Shown here one piece after another: positions 7,650-15,981 of a DNA stretch of 64,000 nucleotides (the first letter of the stretch is position 1; the number at the start of each line of letters is the position of its first letter). The stretch comes from Haloferax sp. Q22. GTDB lineage: Archaea > Halobacteriota > Halobacteria > Halobacteriales > Haloferacaceae. Location: the NCBI RefSeq assembly GCF_001482285.1, contig NZ_LOEP01000029.1:1-64000 (forward strand), given 5' to 3'. The translations under genes were made by a program, and so were the position numbers. The notes below the pieces were generated by a model, which made no database searches, was not told where the DNA came from, and worked only from the letters and a program-made list of their open reading frames with translations.

Positions 7650-7701
7650 GTCTTCTCTCGTACTGGTCAGTTCACTCCCTTAGTCTCGCCCACAACACCC
7701 T

Positions 7702-8067
7702 CTACTCCCGCCCGCCCCACACCGTCTTCTCGACCAGTTCGACGGTCATCGGCTCGTCGACGTGAATCTGACACGAGAGTCGCGGGTAGCCGAACCGCGC
7801 CGCGAGGTCGTCGTGCCAGTGGTCGGCCGTCGGCTCGCCAGCACGAATCCGGACACCGCACGTCGCACAGAGGCCTCGGCCGCCGCAGTTCGTACGCTTC
7901 GTGAGACGCGCGTACGGCGAGATGCCGGCCTCAAGAAGCGCGTCGCGGAGGACGGTCCCACGTTCGACGCTGAGCTCGGTGACGCGCTTGCCGTCGGTAT
8001 CGCGGACGCGGACCGTGACGGTCGGGCCGGCCGGGTCGCGCCCGGGTCGAGACTCGGGGTCGCCCAT
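7702..8067 (-). CDS. 2Fe-2S ferredoxin
   Basis: Plant-type [2Fe-2S] electron carrier of 121 residues. The cluster ligands are the three cysteines of NCGGRGLCATCG plus a fourth in LSCQI about 35 residues later. The fold begins at about residue 16 (VTVRV) and ends with VELVEKTVWGG. It is shorter than the main haloarchaeal ferredoxin and lacks its N-terminal extension, so it probably serves a specific oxidoreductase not identifiable from its neighbours. Confidence 0.88.
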   Translation of the reverse strand: MGDPESRPGRDPAGPTVTVRVRDTDGKRVTELSVERGTVLRDALLEAGISPYARLTKRTNCGGRGLCATCGVRIRAGEPTADHWHDDLAARFGYPRLSCQIHVDEPMTVELVEKTVWGGRE

Positions 8068-8214
8068 CGGTCGGCCGTTAGGCCCGACTCGACATGGCTG
8101 TACCCCTGCTGGTCACCCTCTCGGTCGTGGCTCTCTCGTCGTCTATGTAGAGTCCATACCCGAAGATATCAGTATTATAACGGCTTATGCCGGGCGAATT
8201 CGTAGGTGAGTGTG

Positions 8215-8493
8215 ATGGTGACCTTCGCGTCCGCGCCGGTGTTGGTGAACGTCCGCGTCGAGATGAACGACCACGAGACGATGACGGTCGAACTGCACGA
8301 GACGAACGAAACGCGCCACCTTGTGGCCTATGAATCAGAGCGCATCCGCGACACGCTGGCGTCCCTCTCCGAGGGCGCTCGCGTCCCCGTCGAGATGGTC
8401 CGCGCTGGTTCGCGTTCGAACGTCTGGAAGGCTGTCGCACTCCACGGCCGGCAGTCTACTGTCACGGACCAGTCCGTTCGGACGGCGAACTGA
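8215..8493 (+). CDS. small conserved haloarchaeal protein, MNDH family (paralogue 1)
   Basis: A 92-residue protein of unknown function. It carries EMNDHETMTVEL followed by a predicted beta-alpha-beta fold and ends near NVWKAVAL. The same layout (EMNDHGAMTV...NSWVAL) occurs in the gene at 52357-52608, so the two are paralogues. A TATTATAA box at 8173-8180 lies 35-40 bases upstream. An in-frame GTG at 8206 would suit a leaderless transcript and is an alternative start. The absence of cysteines and membrane segments points to a small cytosolic protein. Confidence 0.7.
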   Translation: MVTFASAPVLVNVRVEMNDHETMTVELHETNETRHLVAYESERIRDTLASLSEGARVPVEMVRAGSRSNVWKAVALHGRQSTVTDQSVRTAN

Positions 8494-8589
8494 GCCGTCC
8501 CAGTTCGTTCACTCGCCGTCCTCTCGTCCACCGGTCCCACCAGAGACAAACCGTCGGTGCTATACTCCTCGCCCGTGTCGCGCACCGCA

Positions 8590-8973
8590 ATGAGCTTCGT
8601 TGCCGAGGTGGAAGTCCGGTTCCGCGACCACGACTCGTTCGGACACGTGAACAACGCCGTCTACGCGACCTACTGCGAGCAGGCCCGCGTCCGCTTCTTC
8701 GAGGAGGTAATGGACACACCGCTTTCTGCCCCCCACATCGTCGTCGCGCACCTCGAACTCGACTACCGCGCGCCCATCGAAAGCGTCGGCACCGTCGAGG
8801 TGGAAGTCGAGGCCGGCGAGCCCGGCGGAAAGAGCTTCCCCATCTACTACACGCTCTCCTACGAGGGCGAAGTCGTCGCCACCGGCGAGACGGTCCAGGT
8901 CGCCATGGACGACGAGGGCCGCCCGACCCGCGTCCCCGACCAGTGGCGCGAGGCAATCGCCGACCAGCCGTAG
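8590..8973 (+). CDS. acyl-CoA thioesterase, 4HBT hot-dog fold
   Basis: YbgC/FadM-type thioesterase of 127 residues, expected to hydrolyse acyl- or hydroxybenzoyl-CoA esters. The active-site segment RFRDHDSFGHVNNAVY (residues about 10-25) has the family's catalytic Asp and HVNN motif. The hot-dog central helix follows (YCEQARVRFFEEVM). ATG 8590 is preferred over the in-frame ATG at 8557 because homology begins at MSFVAEVEV. The in vivo substrate cannot be told from the sequence. Confidence 0.85.
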   Translation: MSFVAEVEVRFRDHDSFGHVNNAVYATYCEQARVRFFEEVMDTPLSAPHIVVAHLELDYRAPIESVGTVEVEVEAGEPGGKSFPIYYTLSYEGEVVATGETVQVAMDDEGRPTRVPDQWREAIADQP

Positions 8974-9133
8974 CGCCTGACGGCGACTGACCGCACCCGA
9001 CCGCACCCACCGCGCCCGACCGCGCGGCCGCATCCTGTCTGTCTCCCCGAATAGACCGCGACCGACAGGACTCGACATTCGCCCGACTGGGCCGAGACAG
9101 GAGAATTATATACTCTCGTGATAATATCCGGGT

Positions 9134-9610
9134 ATGCCTCGGGGAACACTAAAACACGCACGGTCGGCGGAAGCCGACGACGAGACCCCGCTGTCCCGAG
9201 CAGGCGAGCGCGCCCTCCACATCGGTCGCGACCGGCCGATTCGCATCAGCGCCGGACACCGCCTCCTCCACCACGACGGCAAGTGTAGCCGCCCGCACGG
9301 GCACAACTATGAGATTTCGGTCCGCGTCGTCGGCGACCTCACCGACGAGGGCTGGGTCGTCGACAAGGGCGTCGTCACCGACGTCATCGACGAGTGGGAC
9401 CACCGCTTCCTCGTCGAGTCGGGCGACCCGCTGGTCGAGGCGTTCGAGCGCTCCGGCGACGCCGACGGAGCGGTCGTTCTCGACGCGCCGCCGACGGCCG
9501 AGGTGATGGCCGTCGTCCTCGAGGAGAAACTGCTCGCGGCGCTCCCCGATACCGTCTCCGAAGTCTCCGTCTCGGTCAGCGAGACGTCAGAACTCTGCGC
9601 CGGCTTCTGA
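9134..9610 (+). CDS. queD: 6-carboxytetrahydropterin synthase
   Basis: Second enzyme of preQ0 synthesis, converting 7,8-dihydroneopterin triphosphate to 6-carboxytetrahydropterin, here for archaeosine in tRNA. Zinc ligands are expected at H42, H55 and H57 (AGHRLL, RPHGHN), the catalytic Cys at C51, and the D89-H90 pair in WDHRF. The 158 residues include an N-terminal extension of about 30. Its stop codon overlaps the queE start (TGATG), so the two are probably translated together. TATATACTC at 9109-9117 is the likely TATA box. Confidence 0.93.
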   Translation: MPRGTLKHARSAEADDETPLSRAGERALHIGRDRPIRISAGHRLLHHDGKCSRPHGHNYEISVRVVGDLTDEGWVVDKGVVTDVIDEWDHRFLVESGDPLVEAFERSGDADGAVVLDAPPTAEVMAVVLEEKLLAALPDTVSEVSVSVSETSELCAGF

Positions 9611-10383
9611 TGCCCGTCTCCGACACCGTCGCCCGCGAGGACACCGATTCTGCGGGCGACCGCCTTCCGATAAACGAACTGTTCGCGTCGCTCCAGGGCG
9701 AGGGAAAACTCGCCGGCGTCCCGAGCACGTTCGTCCGCACCAGCGGCTGTAACCTCCGCTGTTGGTTCTGCGACTCGTTTCACACCTCGTGGGAGCCGAC
9801 TCACGCATGGATGAGCCTCGACGAAATCGTCGCCGAGGTCGAGTCGCTGTCCCCCGAACACGTGGTCGTCACCGGCGGCGAACCCCTCGTCCACGACGAG
9901 ACCGACGCGCTCCTGTCGGCGCTCGCCGACGACTACCACCTGACTGTCGAGACGAACGGGACGCTCGAAACCGACGCGCCGGTCGACCTCGCGAGCATCA
10001 GCCCGAAACTCGCGTCGTCGACGCCGACGCCCGAGAACGCCCCGGCCGACGTTGACCCCGGCGTCTGGACCGAGCGACACGAAAACGCCCGCGTCGACCT
10101 CGACGCGCTCGCCTCGTTGGTCGAACACGCGGCGGAGTTCCAACTGAAGTTCGTCGTCACCGGCCGCGACGACCTCGGCGAAATCGAGTCGCTCGTCGCC
10201 GACGTGCGCGGCGTCGCCGACCGCGAGGTGCGCGACAGCGATGTGCTGCTCATGCCCGAGGGACAGACCCGCGACGAACTCGCCCGCACCCGGACCGAGG
10301 TCGCCGACCTCGCTGCGACGTTCGGTTACCGCTACACGCCGCGACTTCACGTCGACCTCTGGAACGACGCGCCCGAGACGTGA
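9610..10383 (+). CDS. queE: 7-carboxy-7-deazaguanine synthase, radical SAM
   Basis: Radical SAM enzyme that contracts the pterin ring to make 7-carboxy-7-deazaguanine. The 4Fe-4S ligands are C47, C51 and C54 in the family-specific CNLRCWFC (CX3CX2C). VVTGGEPLVHD is the SAM-binding GGE motif. FASLQGEGKLAG at the N-terminus is the QueE substrate segment. Length (257 residues) is normal. It overlaps queD by one base and is followed by queC after 69 bases. Confidence 0.94.
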   Translation: MPVSDTVAREDTDSAGDRLPINELFASLQGEGKLAGVPSTFVRTSGCNLRCWFCDSFHTSWEPTHAWMSLDEIVAEVESLSPEHVVVTGGEPLVHDETDALLSALADDYHLTVETNGTLETDAPVDLASISPKLASSTPTPENAPADVDPGVWTERHENARVDLDALASLVEHAAEFQLKFVVTGRDDLGEIESLVADVRGVADREVRDSDVLLMPEGQTRDELARTRTEVADLAATFGYRYTPRLHVDLWNDAPET

Positions 10384-10452
10384 CGCGGCGCGATCCGATT
10401 CGCATCGTCGAGCAACCGCTTCGAACCAACTCACGCCCTTTCACCAACGCAC

Positions 10453-11178
10453 ATGACTGACGAACCCGATTCGACCGATGAAAAGCGCGCCGTCGTCCTC
10501 CTCTCCGGCGGCATGGACAGCGCGACGACCGCCTACGAGGCCAAGCAACGCGGCTACGAACTCTACGCGCTCCACACCTCCTACGGTCAGAAGACCGAGT
10601 CGAAAGAGTACGACTGCGCCCGCGCGCTCGCCGACGAACTCGACGCCCGCGACTTCCTTCACATCGAGACGAGCCACCTGAAGCAGATCGGCGCGTCGTC
10701 GCTCACGGACGACTCGATGGCCGTCGCCGACGCCGACATGGACGCCGACGAGATTCCGACCTCGTACGTCCCCTTCCGCAACGCTAACCTCCTGTCGATG
10801 GCCGTCTCGTACGCCGAGGCGAACGACTGCGACGCCGTCTTCGTCGGCGCGCACTCCGAGGACTACTCGGGCTATCCCGACTGCCGACCCGAGTTCTTCG
10901 ACGCCTTCGAGACCATGGTCGATGTCGGCACGAAACCCGACACGACCATCTCGCTGGAAGTGCCGTTCGTCCACGACTCGAAGACCGATATCGCCCGCCA
11001 CGGCCTCGAACTCGGCGTCCCCTTCGAACACACGTGGTCCTGCTACCGCGCCGAGGAACCCGCCTGCGGCACCTGCGACTCCTGTGCGTTCCGCCTGCAG
11101 GCGTTCCAGAACCTCGGCGAGCGCGACCCGATTCCGTACGCCGAGCGCCCGGACTACGTGGACGCTGACGCGGCGTAG
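10453..11178 (+). CDS. queC: 7-cyano-7-deazaguanine (preQ0) synthase
   Basis: ATP-dependent enzyme converting carboxydeazaguanine to preQ0, the precursor inserted into tRNA by archaeal TGT on the way to archaeosine. The PP-loop LSGGMDSATT is at residues 17-26. Zinc-binding cysteines are C197, C205, C208 and C211 (CYRAEEPACGTCDSC). The 241-residue length is typical. It is the last of three clustered genes; the tgt and arcS genes are not in this window. Confidence 0.95.
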   Translation: MTDEPDSTDEKRAVVLLSGGMDSATTAYEAKQRGYELYALHTSYGQKTESKEYDCARALADELDARDFLHIETSHLKQIGASSLTDDSMAVADADMDADEIPTSYVPFRNANLLSMAVSYAEANDCDAVFVGAHSEDYSGYPDCRPEFFDAFETMVDVGTKPDTTISLEVPFVHDSKTDIARHGLELGVPFEHTWSCYRAEEPACGTCDSCAFRLQAFQNLGERDPIPYAERPDYVDADAA

Positions 11179-11297
11179 CGTCGTCCCGCACACTGACCGC
11201 CGCGCACCCCGCGCGCCGACGAAACGAGGAAATTTCGCCCGCGTCCCGACCTGTCTCCTCGCGTCCCTTTTTCACCGGCCTGCGCGAATCCCGCGCC

Positions 11298-12050
11298 ATG
11301 AGCGACGAGAAACGTCGAACCGCCGCCCAGTTCGGGAGCGCCGCCGAGTCGTACTTCGACAGCGAGGTCCACCGCCTCGGCGAGGACCGCGAGACGCTCG
11401 CGTCGTGGTGTCGCGGCGCAACCCGCGCGCTCGACGTGGCGACCGGTGCCGGCCACACCGCGGGCGCGATAGCCGATACCGGCGTCTCCTCGGTCATCGC
11501 GGCCGACGCCGCCCCCGAGATGGTCGCCACCGCAGTCCGCGAGTACCCCGTCGCGGGCGTCGTCGCCGACGCGGAGCGCCTTCCCTTCGCTGCCGACTCC
11601 TTCGACGCGGCCGCCTGCCGCATCGCCGCGCACCACTTCCCCGATCCCGAGTCGTTCGTCGCCGAGGTCGCCCGCGTCCTCGAACCCGGCGGCGTCTTCG
11701 CCTTCGAGGACAACGTCGCGCCCGAGGACGCGACTCTCGCCGAGTTCCTCAACGGCGTCGAGGTGCTCCGCGACCCGACCCACGTCGAACTCCACCCGGT
11801 TTCGCGGTGGCGCGAGTGGTTCGAGGCCGCGGGCCTGTCGGTCGAAGCGGTCGAGACCGCAGCGATACGCCTCGAGTTCGACCCGTGGACCGAGCGGACG
11901 AACGTCTCGCCCGACGACCGGGCCGAACTCGAACGCCGCTTCCGCGAGGCGCCCGACGAGGCGAAAGCGCTGTTCGACGTGGTGTTCGACGGCGACGAGG
12001 TCGTCTCGTTCGCCAACCCGAAGGCGCTGATTCGAGCCCGGAAGGGGTAG
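11298..12050 (+). CDS. class I SAM-dependent methyltransferase
   Basis: UbiE/Methyltransf_11-type enzyme of 250 residues. Motif I is LDVATGAGHTAGAI (about 45-58), followed by the acidic loop VIAADAAPEMV and the DAAACRIAAHHFPDPESF post-motif. The substrate is unknown. It starts 119 bases after queC but is not an evident part of that pathway. Confidence 0.85.
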   Translation: MSDEKRRTAAQFGSAAESYFDSEVHRLGEDRETLASWCRGATRALDVATGAGHTAGAIADTGVSSVIAADAAPEMVATAVREYPVAGVVADAERLPFAADSFDAAACRIAAHHFPDPESFVAEVARVLEPGGVFAFEDNVAPEDATLAEFLNGVEVLRDPTHVELHPVSRWREWFEAAGLSVEAVETAAIRLEFDPWTERTNVSPDDRAELERRFREAPDEAKALFDVVFDGDEVVSFANPKALIRARKG

Positions 12051-12071
12051 CGCTGTCGGGGAAAACCCGTC

Positions 12072-12167
12072 CCCGTTCCCGTCCCCACTTCCCGACCCGT
12101 TCCTGTCCCCGCTTCCCGCCCCGTTCCCGTCCCCGCTTCCCGACCCGTTCCCGTCCCTGTTTCCCGC
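12072..12167 (-). repeat. four 24-base tandem repeats with a G-quadruplex pattern
   Basis: Four contiguous 24-base units (12072, 12096, 12120, 12144) close to CCCGTTCCCGTCCCCGCTTC + CCGA/C. On the minus strand every unit has four G-runs separated by loops of 2-4 bases (GGG, GGGG, GGG, GGG), which meets the usual quadruplex rule. It lies between the methyltransferase and EamA genes, about 60 bases before the latter's start. A CCCCC-N7-GGGGG hairpin (12211-12227) follows. Confidence 0.9.
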
Positions 12168-12228
12168 CGGCCGGCTGCGACTCACCGAGACCCACAAACG
12201 GTAAGCGGACCCCCCGCGACGTGGGGGT

Positions 12229-13110
12229 GTGTCAACGCCCGACTCCGACGCCCCAATCTCGCCGCTCGCGGGCCTCGGCATCGCCGTCCTCGCGGTCAGC
12301 ACGAGCGCCATCCTCGTCCGCTGGAGCGCCGCGCCGAGCCTCGTGAAGGCCTTCTACCGCGTCCTGTTCACCGTGGCCCTCCTCGCGCCGGTCGCGCTCG
12401 TCCGCCACCGCGACGCGCTGGCGACCATCTCGGGTCGGGACCTCCTCGCGGCCGGTGGTGCGGGCGTCGCGCTCGCGGCCCACTTCGCGTCGTGGTTCGA
12501 GAGCCTCAACCACACGACGGTCGCCGCGAGCGTCACGCTCGTGCAGTCTCAACCGCTGTTCGTCGCCGTCGGCGCGTGGGCCGTCCTCGACGAGCGCGTG
12601 AGTCGCCGCACCGCAATCGGCATCGGCGTCGCCCTCGCGGGAATGGTGCTCATGTCCGTCTCCGACTTCCTCACCGCCAGCGGCGCGCCGCGCCCGCTTC
12701 TCGGAAACGGACTGGCGGTCGTCGGGGCCGTGACGGCGGCCGCATACGTCCTCACGGGCCGGAGCGTTCGGAGCAGGGTCTCGCTCGTCCCCTACGTGGT
12801 CGTCGTCTACTCGGTCTGTGCCGCCGCGCTCCTCGTCGTCGCGGTCGGCCGCGGCGACCCGCTTACCGGCTATCCGCCCCGCGAGTGGCTTCTGTTTCTC
12901 GGGATGGCCGTCGGACCGGGCGTTTTCGGCCACACCGTCATCAACTGGGCGCTCGCCCACCTCGAATCGAGCGTCGTCTCCGTCTCTCTTCTCGGTGAGC
13001 CCGTCGGCAGTACGATTCTCGCGCTCTTTCTCCTCGGTGAGATTCCCACGCTCCCGACCGTCCTCGGCGGAGCGGTCGTCCTCGGCGGTATCTACGTCAG
13101 CGCGTCCTGA
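12229..13110 (+). CDS. EamA/DMT family transporter
   Basis: Ten-helix drug/metabolite-type permease of 293 residues with two EamA repeats (about 12-140 and 155-290). The second has GPGVFGHTVINWALAHLES and LLGEPVGSTILALFLLGE, both typical of the family. The substrate is unknown; relatives export amino acids or other metabolites. The GTG start at 12229 is the first codon in frame that keeps the first helix intact. The upstream DNA holds the quadruplex-type repeat and a G/C hairpin ending 2 bases before the start codon. Confidence 0.85.
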   Translation: MSTPDSDAPISPLAGLGIAVLAVSTSAILVRWSAAPSLVKAFYRVLFTVALLAPVALVRHRDALATISGRDLLAAGGAGVALAAHFASWFESLNHTTVAASVTLVQSQPLFVAVGAWAVLDERVSRRTAIGIGVALAGMVLMSVSDFLTASGAPRPLLGNGLAVVGAVTAAAYVLTGRSVRSRVSLVPYVVVVYSVCAAALLVVAVGRGDPLTGYPPREWLLFLGMAVGPGVFGHTVINWALAHLESSVVSVSLLGEPVGSTILALFLLGEIPTLPTVLGGAVVLGGIYVSAS

Positions 13111-13249
13111 CCTCTCCCGCCTCGAGAGGACGGCACTGCCTTCGAATGATCGCCCGCAGACGCGGCTGTTCGTCTCCTGTCCCCGAGTTCGTTATCGGAG
13201 CTGATAACCGCGTCACAACGCTCATTACGGTGAGCGGTCGCTACTCCGT

Positions 13250-15349
13250 ATGGACGACGGGTCGGGGGCAGACGTACGTGTCCTCCACGTCGACGACGAA
13301 CCCAGTCTGACGGACCTCGTGTCGATTTACCTCGAACGCGAGGCCGGCGACGTCGACCTCTCGGTCTCGACGTCGAACTCGGGGGCCGACGCCCTCGAAC
13401 GACTCCGGCAGGAACAGGTCGATTGCGTCGTGTCGGACTACGACATGCCCGATATCGACGGACTGGAGTTCCTCCGCGCGGTCCGTTCCGAACACCCCGA
13501 CCTCCCTTTCATCCTCTTTACCGGCAAAGGCTCCGAGGAGGTCGCCCGCGACGCCTTCCGCGTCGGCGCGACCGACTACATGCAGAAAGACACTGGCACG
13601 GACCAGTACACGGTCCTCGCCAACCGCGTCGTCAACGCCGTCTCGCAGTACCGCGCGAAGGCGGCCTCCGAGCGGTACGGCACCGCCATCGAGGTGCTCG
13701 ACAGCGGCGTCTACTCGCTCGATTCGTCCGGTCGCTTTACCTCCGCCGACGGCGTCTTCTGCGAGCTCACCGGCTACGACCGGGAAGCAATTATCGGCCG
13801 TGAGTTCGCCGACCTCGCCGCCGAATCCGACGACGAGATTCGCGCCGCCTTCGAGCGAGTCGTCGCCCCTGACGCCCCCGACACGGAACGATTCGAGACG
13901 GTGCTTTCGCCCGGTCCCGCGTATCCGCACGACGACGACCTCCTGTGCGAGGGTCATCTCGCGCTCCGTCCCACCGAGGACGACGAACCCGCCGTCATCG
14001 GAACGCTACAGGACGTGACCGAGCGCCGCCGCCGCCGGAACCGTCTGCGCTACGAGACGCGCCTGAAAGACGCCGTGTTGGACACGTCCACGTCGTTGAT
14101 GAGCGCCGAGACCGACGAAATCGGCACGAAAATCGAGTGGACGCTCCAGTCCGTCGGTGAGGTGGCCGACCTCGACCGCTGTTCGGTCTACCTCTACGAC
14201 GACGAGACGAACGTCGCCGCGCGGATGCACGACTGGCGCGGCGGCGACCCGCGCGAGCATCCCGCGCGCGTCGCCCTCGAAGACGCTCGCTGGCTGGTCG
14301 AACGACTCCATCGCTTCGAAAACGTCCGCCTCCACCGAGTCTCGGACCTCCCGCCCGAGGCGTCGGACACGAAGCACGTACTCACCGACGCTGAGACCGG
14401 TGGGTTCGTCGCCGTCCCGATGGTCTCGAAGTGGGCGCTCGTCGGCTTCGTCGTCTTCGACGTGGTCGAGACGAGTCGCTCGTGGACCGACACCGAAGTC
14501 GACCTCCTGCGCTCGGTCGCGAACAACGTCACGCACACGCTGGCCCGCCAGCGACGCGAGCGCGAACTCCAGCGGCAGAACGACCGTCTCGAGGAGTTCG
14601 CGTCGGTCGTCTCCCACGACCTCAGGAACCCCCTCAACGTCGCCAAGGGGTTCGTCGAACTCGCTCGCGAGGAAGAGGATGTGACCTACCTTGACCGCGC
14701 GCTCGACGGCGTCACCCGGATGGACACGCTCCTCAACGACGTGCTCAAACTGGCCAGACAGGGCCGAAAGGTCGGCGAGACGCACTCGGTCGCCATCGAG
14801 AACGTCGCCGAGCGGGCGTGGAAGGCGGTCGATACCGGCGACGACGCGGTCCTCGTCGTCGAGGACGGCCTCGGGTCCACGCAGGCCGACCAAGGCCGGC
14901 TCCAGCAGGCGTTCGAGAACCTGTTTCGGAACGCCGTGGAACACGGTGGTCCCTGCCGCGACGGCGGCGACGACGCCTCCGCAGACGGCGCGTCGAGAAA
15001 AGCTGTGGACGCGCCCGCCGGCGACACCGCGTCGTCCGGGTCGTCCACGACGAGCGCGGGCGACGAACTGACCGTTCGCGTCGGTCCCACCGAGACCGGC
15101 TTCTACGTCGCCGACGACGGTCCCGGCATCCCGGCCGACGAGCGCGACACCGTCTTCGAACACGGCCACTCCACGTCCGAGTCCGGCACGGGCTTCGGGC
15201 TCTCTATCGTCGAGAGCATCGTCGAGGCGCACGGGTGGGACATCGTGGCCACCACGCCCGAACCCGACCTCGGCGGCGCGCGGTTCGAGTTCGACATTGG
15301 CGGCGTCCGCTCCGAGGTCGAACCGCGGTTCTCGCTCAGCGATGACTGA
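13250..15349 (+). CDS. hybrid sensor histidine kinase (REC-PAS-GAF-HisKA-HATPase)
   Basis: A 699-residue soluble signalling protein. Order: receiver domain (10-125, phospho-acceptor D63 in VVSDYDMPDIDG), PAS (about 140-265), GAF (about 285-440), dimerisation/phosphorylation domain with H456 in SHDLRNPL, and an ATPase domain with N-box FENLFRNAVEHGG, VADDGPGIP and GTGFGLSIVESI. An alanine/serine-rich insert (about 575-605) splits the ATPase domain. There is no membrane segment, so the input is cytosolic. The N-terminal receiver suggests it is itself a target of another kinase, a layout frequent in haloarchaea. Confidence 0.92.
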   Translation: MDDGSGADVRVLHVDDEPSLTDLVSIYLEREAGDVDLSVSTSNSGADALERLRQEQVDCVVSDYDMPDIDGLEFLRAVRSEHPDLPFILFTGKGSEEVARDAFRVGATDYMQKDTGTDQYTVLANRVVNAVSQYRAKAASERYGTAIEVLDSGVYSLDSSGRFTSADGVFCELTGYDREAIIGREFADLAAESDDEIRAAFERVVAPDAPDTERFETVLSPGPAYPHDDDLLCEGHLALRPTEDDEPAVIGTLQDVTERRRRRNRLRYETRLKDAVLDTSTSLMSAETDEIGTKIEWTLQSVGEVADLDRCSVYLYDDETNVAARMHDWRGGDPREHPARVALEDARWLVERLHRFENVRLHRVSDLPPEASDTKHVLTDAETGGFVAVPMVSKWALVGFVVFDVVETSRSWTDTEVDLLRSVANNVTHTLARQRRERELQRQNDRLEEFASVVSHDLRNPLNVAKGFVELAREEEDVTYLDRALDGVTRMDTLLNDVLKLARQGRKVGETHSVAIENVAERAWKAVDTGDDAVLVVEDGLGSTQADQGRLQQAFENLFRNAVEHGGPCRDGGDDASADGASRKAVDAPAGDTASSGSSTTSAGDELTVRVGPTETGFYVADDGPGIPADERDTVFEHGHSTSESGTGFGLSIVESIVEAHGWDIVATTPEPDLGGARFEFDIGGVRSEVEPRFSLSDD

Positions 15350-15378
15350 ACCGTCGGCGCTCTGATCCGACTGCTGTT

Positions 15379-15864
15379 CTACTGTTCTTCCAACAGTCGC
15401 TTCGTCTCGGCGTGGCGCGCGCGGAACATCCCCTCGACGCCGACACCGCCGAAGACGCCCGCGAGGTCGCCGAGCGGGCCGAACGGCAACTCGTACTCCA
15501 CGCGGTCTTCGAGAATCGTCTCGTCACCGTCGGCGACGAAGCGGTGGGTGTGGACCCACCGCGAGAAGGGGCCGCCGACCATGTCGTCTCGGAACCACGC
15601 CGTCCCTTCGCCCGACTCGCGGTCGAGGATGCGTGAGGTCCACCGCTGGCGCGGGCCGACGCCGAACGGTCGCATCGACATCTCGATTTCCGCTCCGGCG
15701 ACGAGTTCGTCGGGGTCTTCTTCGTCGTCGGGGCCGCGGACCGACTCGATTTCGAGGTGCATCCACACCGGGGTGAGCGCCTCCAGTCCGGACACCTCGG
15801 AGTGGAACTCCCAGACGCGCTCGAGCGGGGCGGCGATTCGGGTTCGACGCTGGTAGACCGGCAT
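15379..15864 (-). CDS. SRPBCC (START-like) family protein
   Basis: A 161-residue protein with the Bet v1/polyketide-cyclase fold: it begins with PVYQRRTRIAAPLERVWEFHSEVSGLEAL-type sequence, followed by a beta-rich region and a C-terminal helix (MFRARHAETKRLLEEQ). Such proteins bind hydrophobic ligands in a helix-grip cavity; related haloarchaeal proteins are annotated as cell-division inhibitor or cyclase/dehydrase-like without proof. No catalytic function is assigned. Confidence 0.8.
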   Translation of the reverse strand: MPVYQRRTRIAAPLERVWEFHSEVSGLEALTPVWMHLEIESVRGPDDEEDPDELVAGAEIEMSMRPFGVGPRQRWTSRILDRESGEGTAWFRDDMVGGPFSRWVHTHRFVADGDETILEDRVEYELPFGPLGDLAGVFGGVGVEGMFRARHAETKRLLEEQ

Positions 15865-15981
15865 ACCCGACCGTTAGGCCGGAGACGGAAAAGCGATGCT
15901 GGCGGATGGTTCGAACGAAGGGACGAAGAAATCAATCGCCGACCGCGAGTCGAGGTCGGCGGCCGGTCGCCTCGCGCCGCC

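Noticed and set aside
7428..7701. A second and third tRNA gene after tRNA-Tyr
   Set aside because: The copies contain only the T-loop, 3' T-stem and 3' acceptor strand; no D-arm or anticodon arm precedes them.
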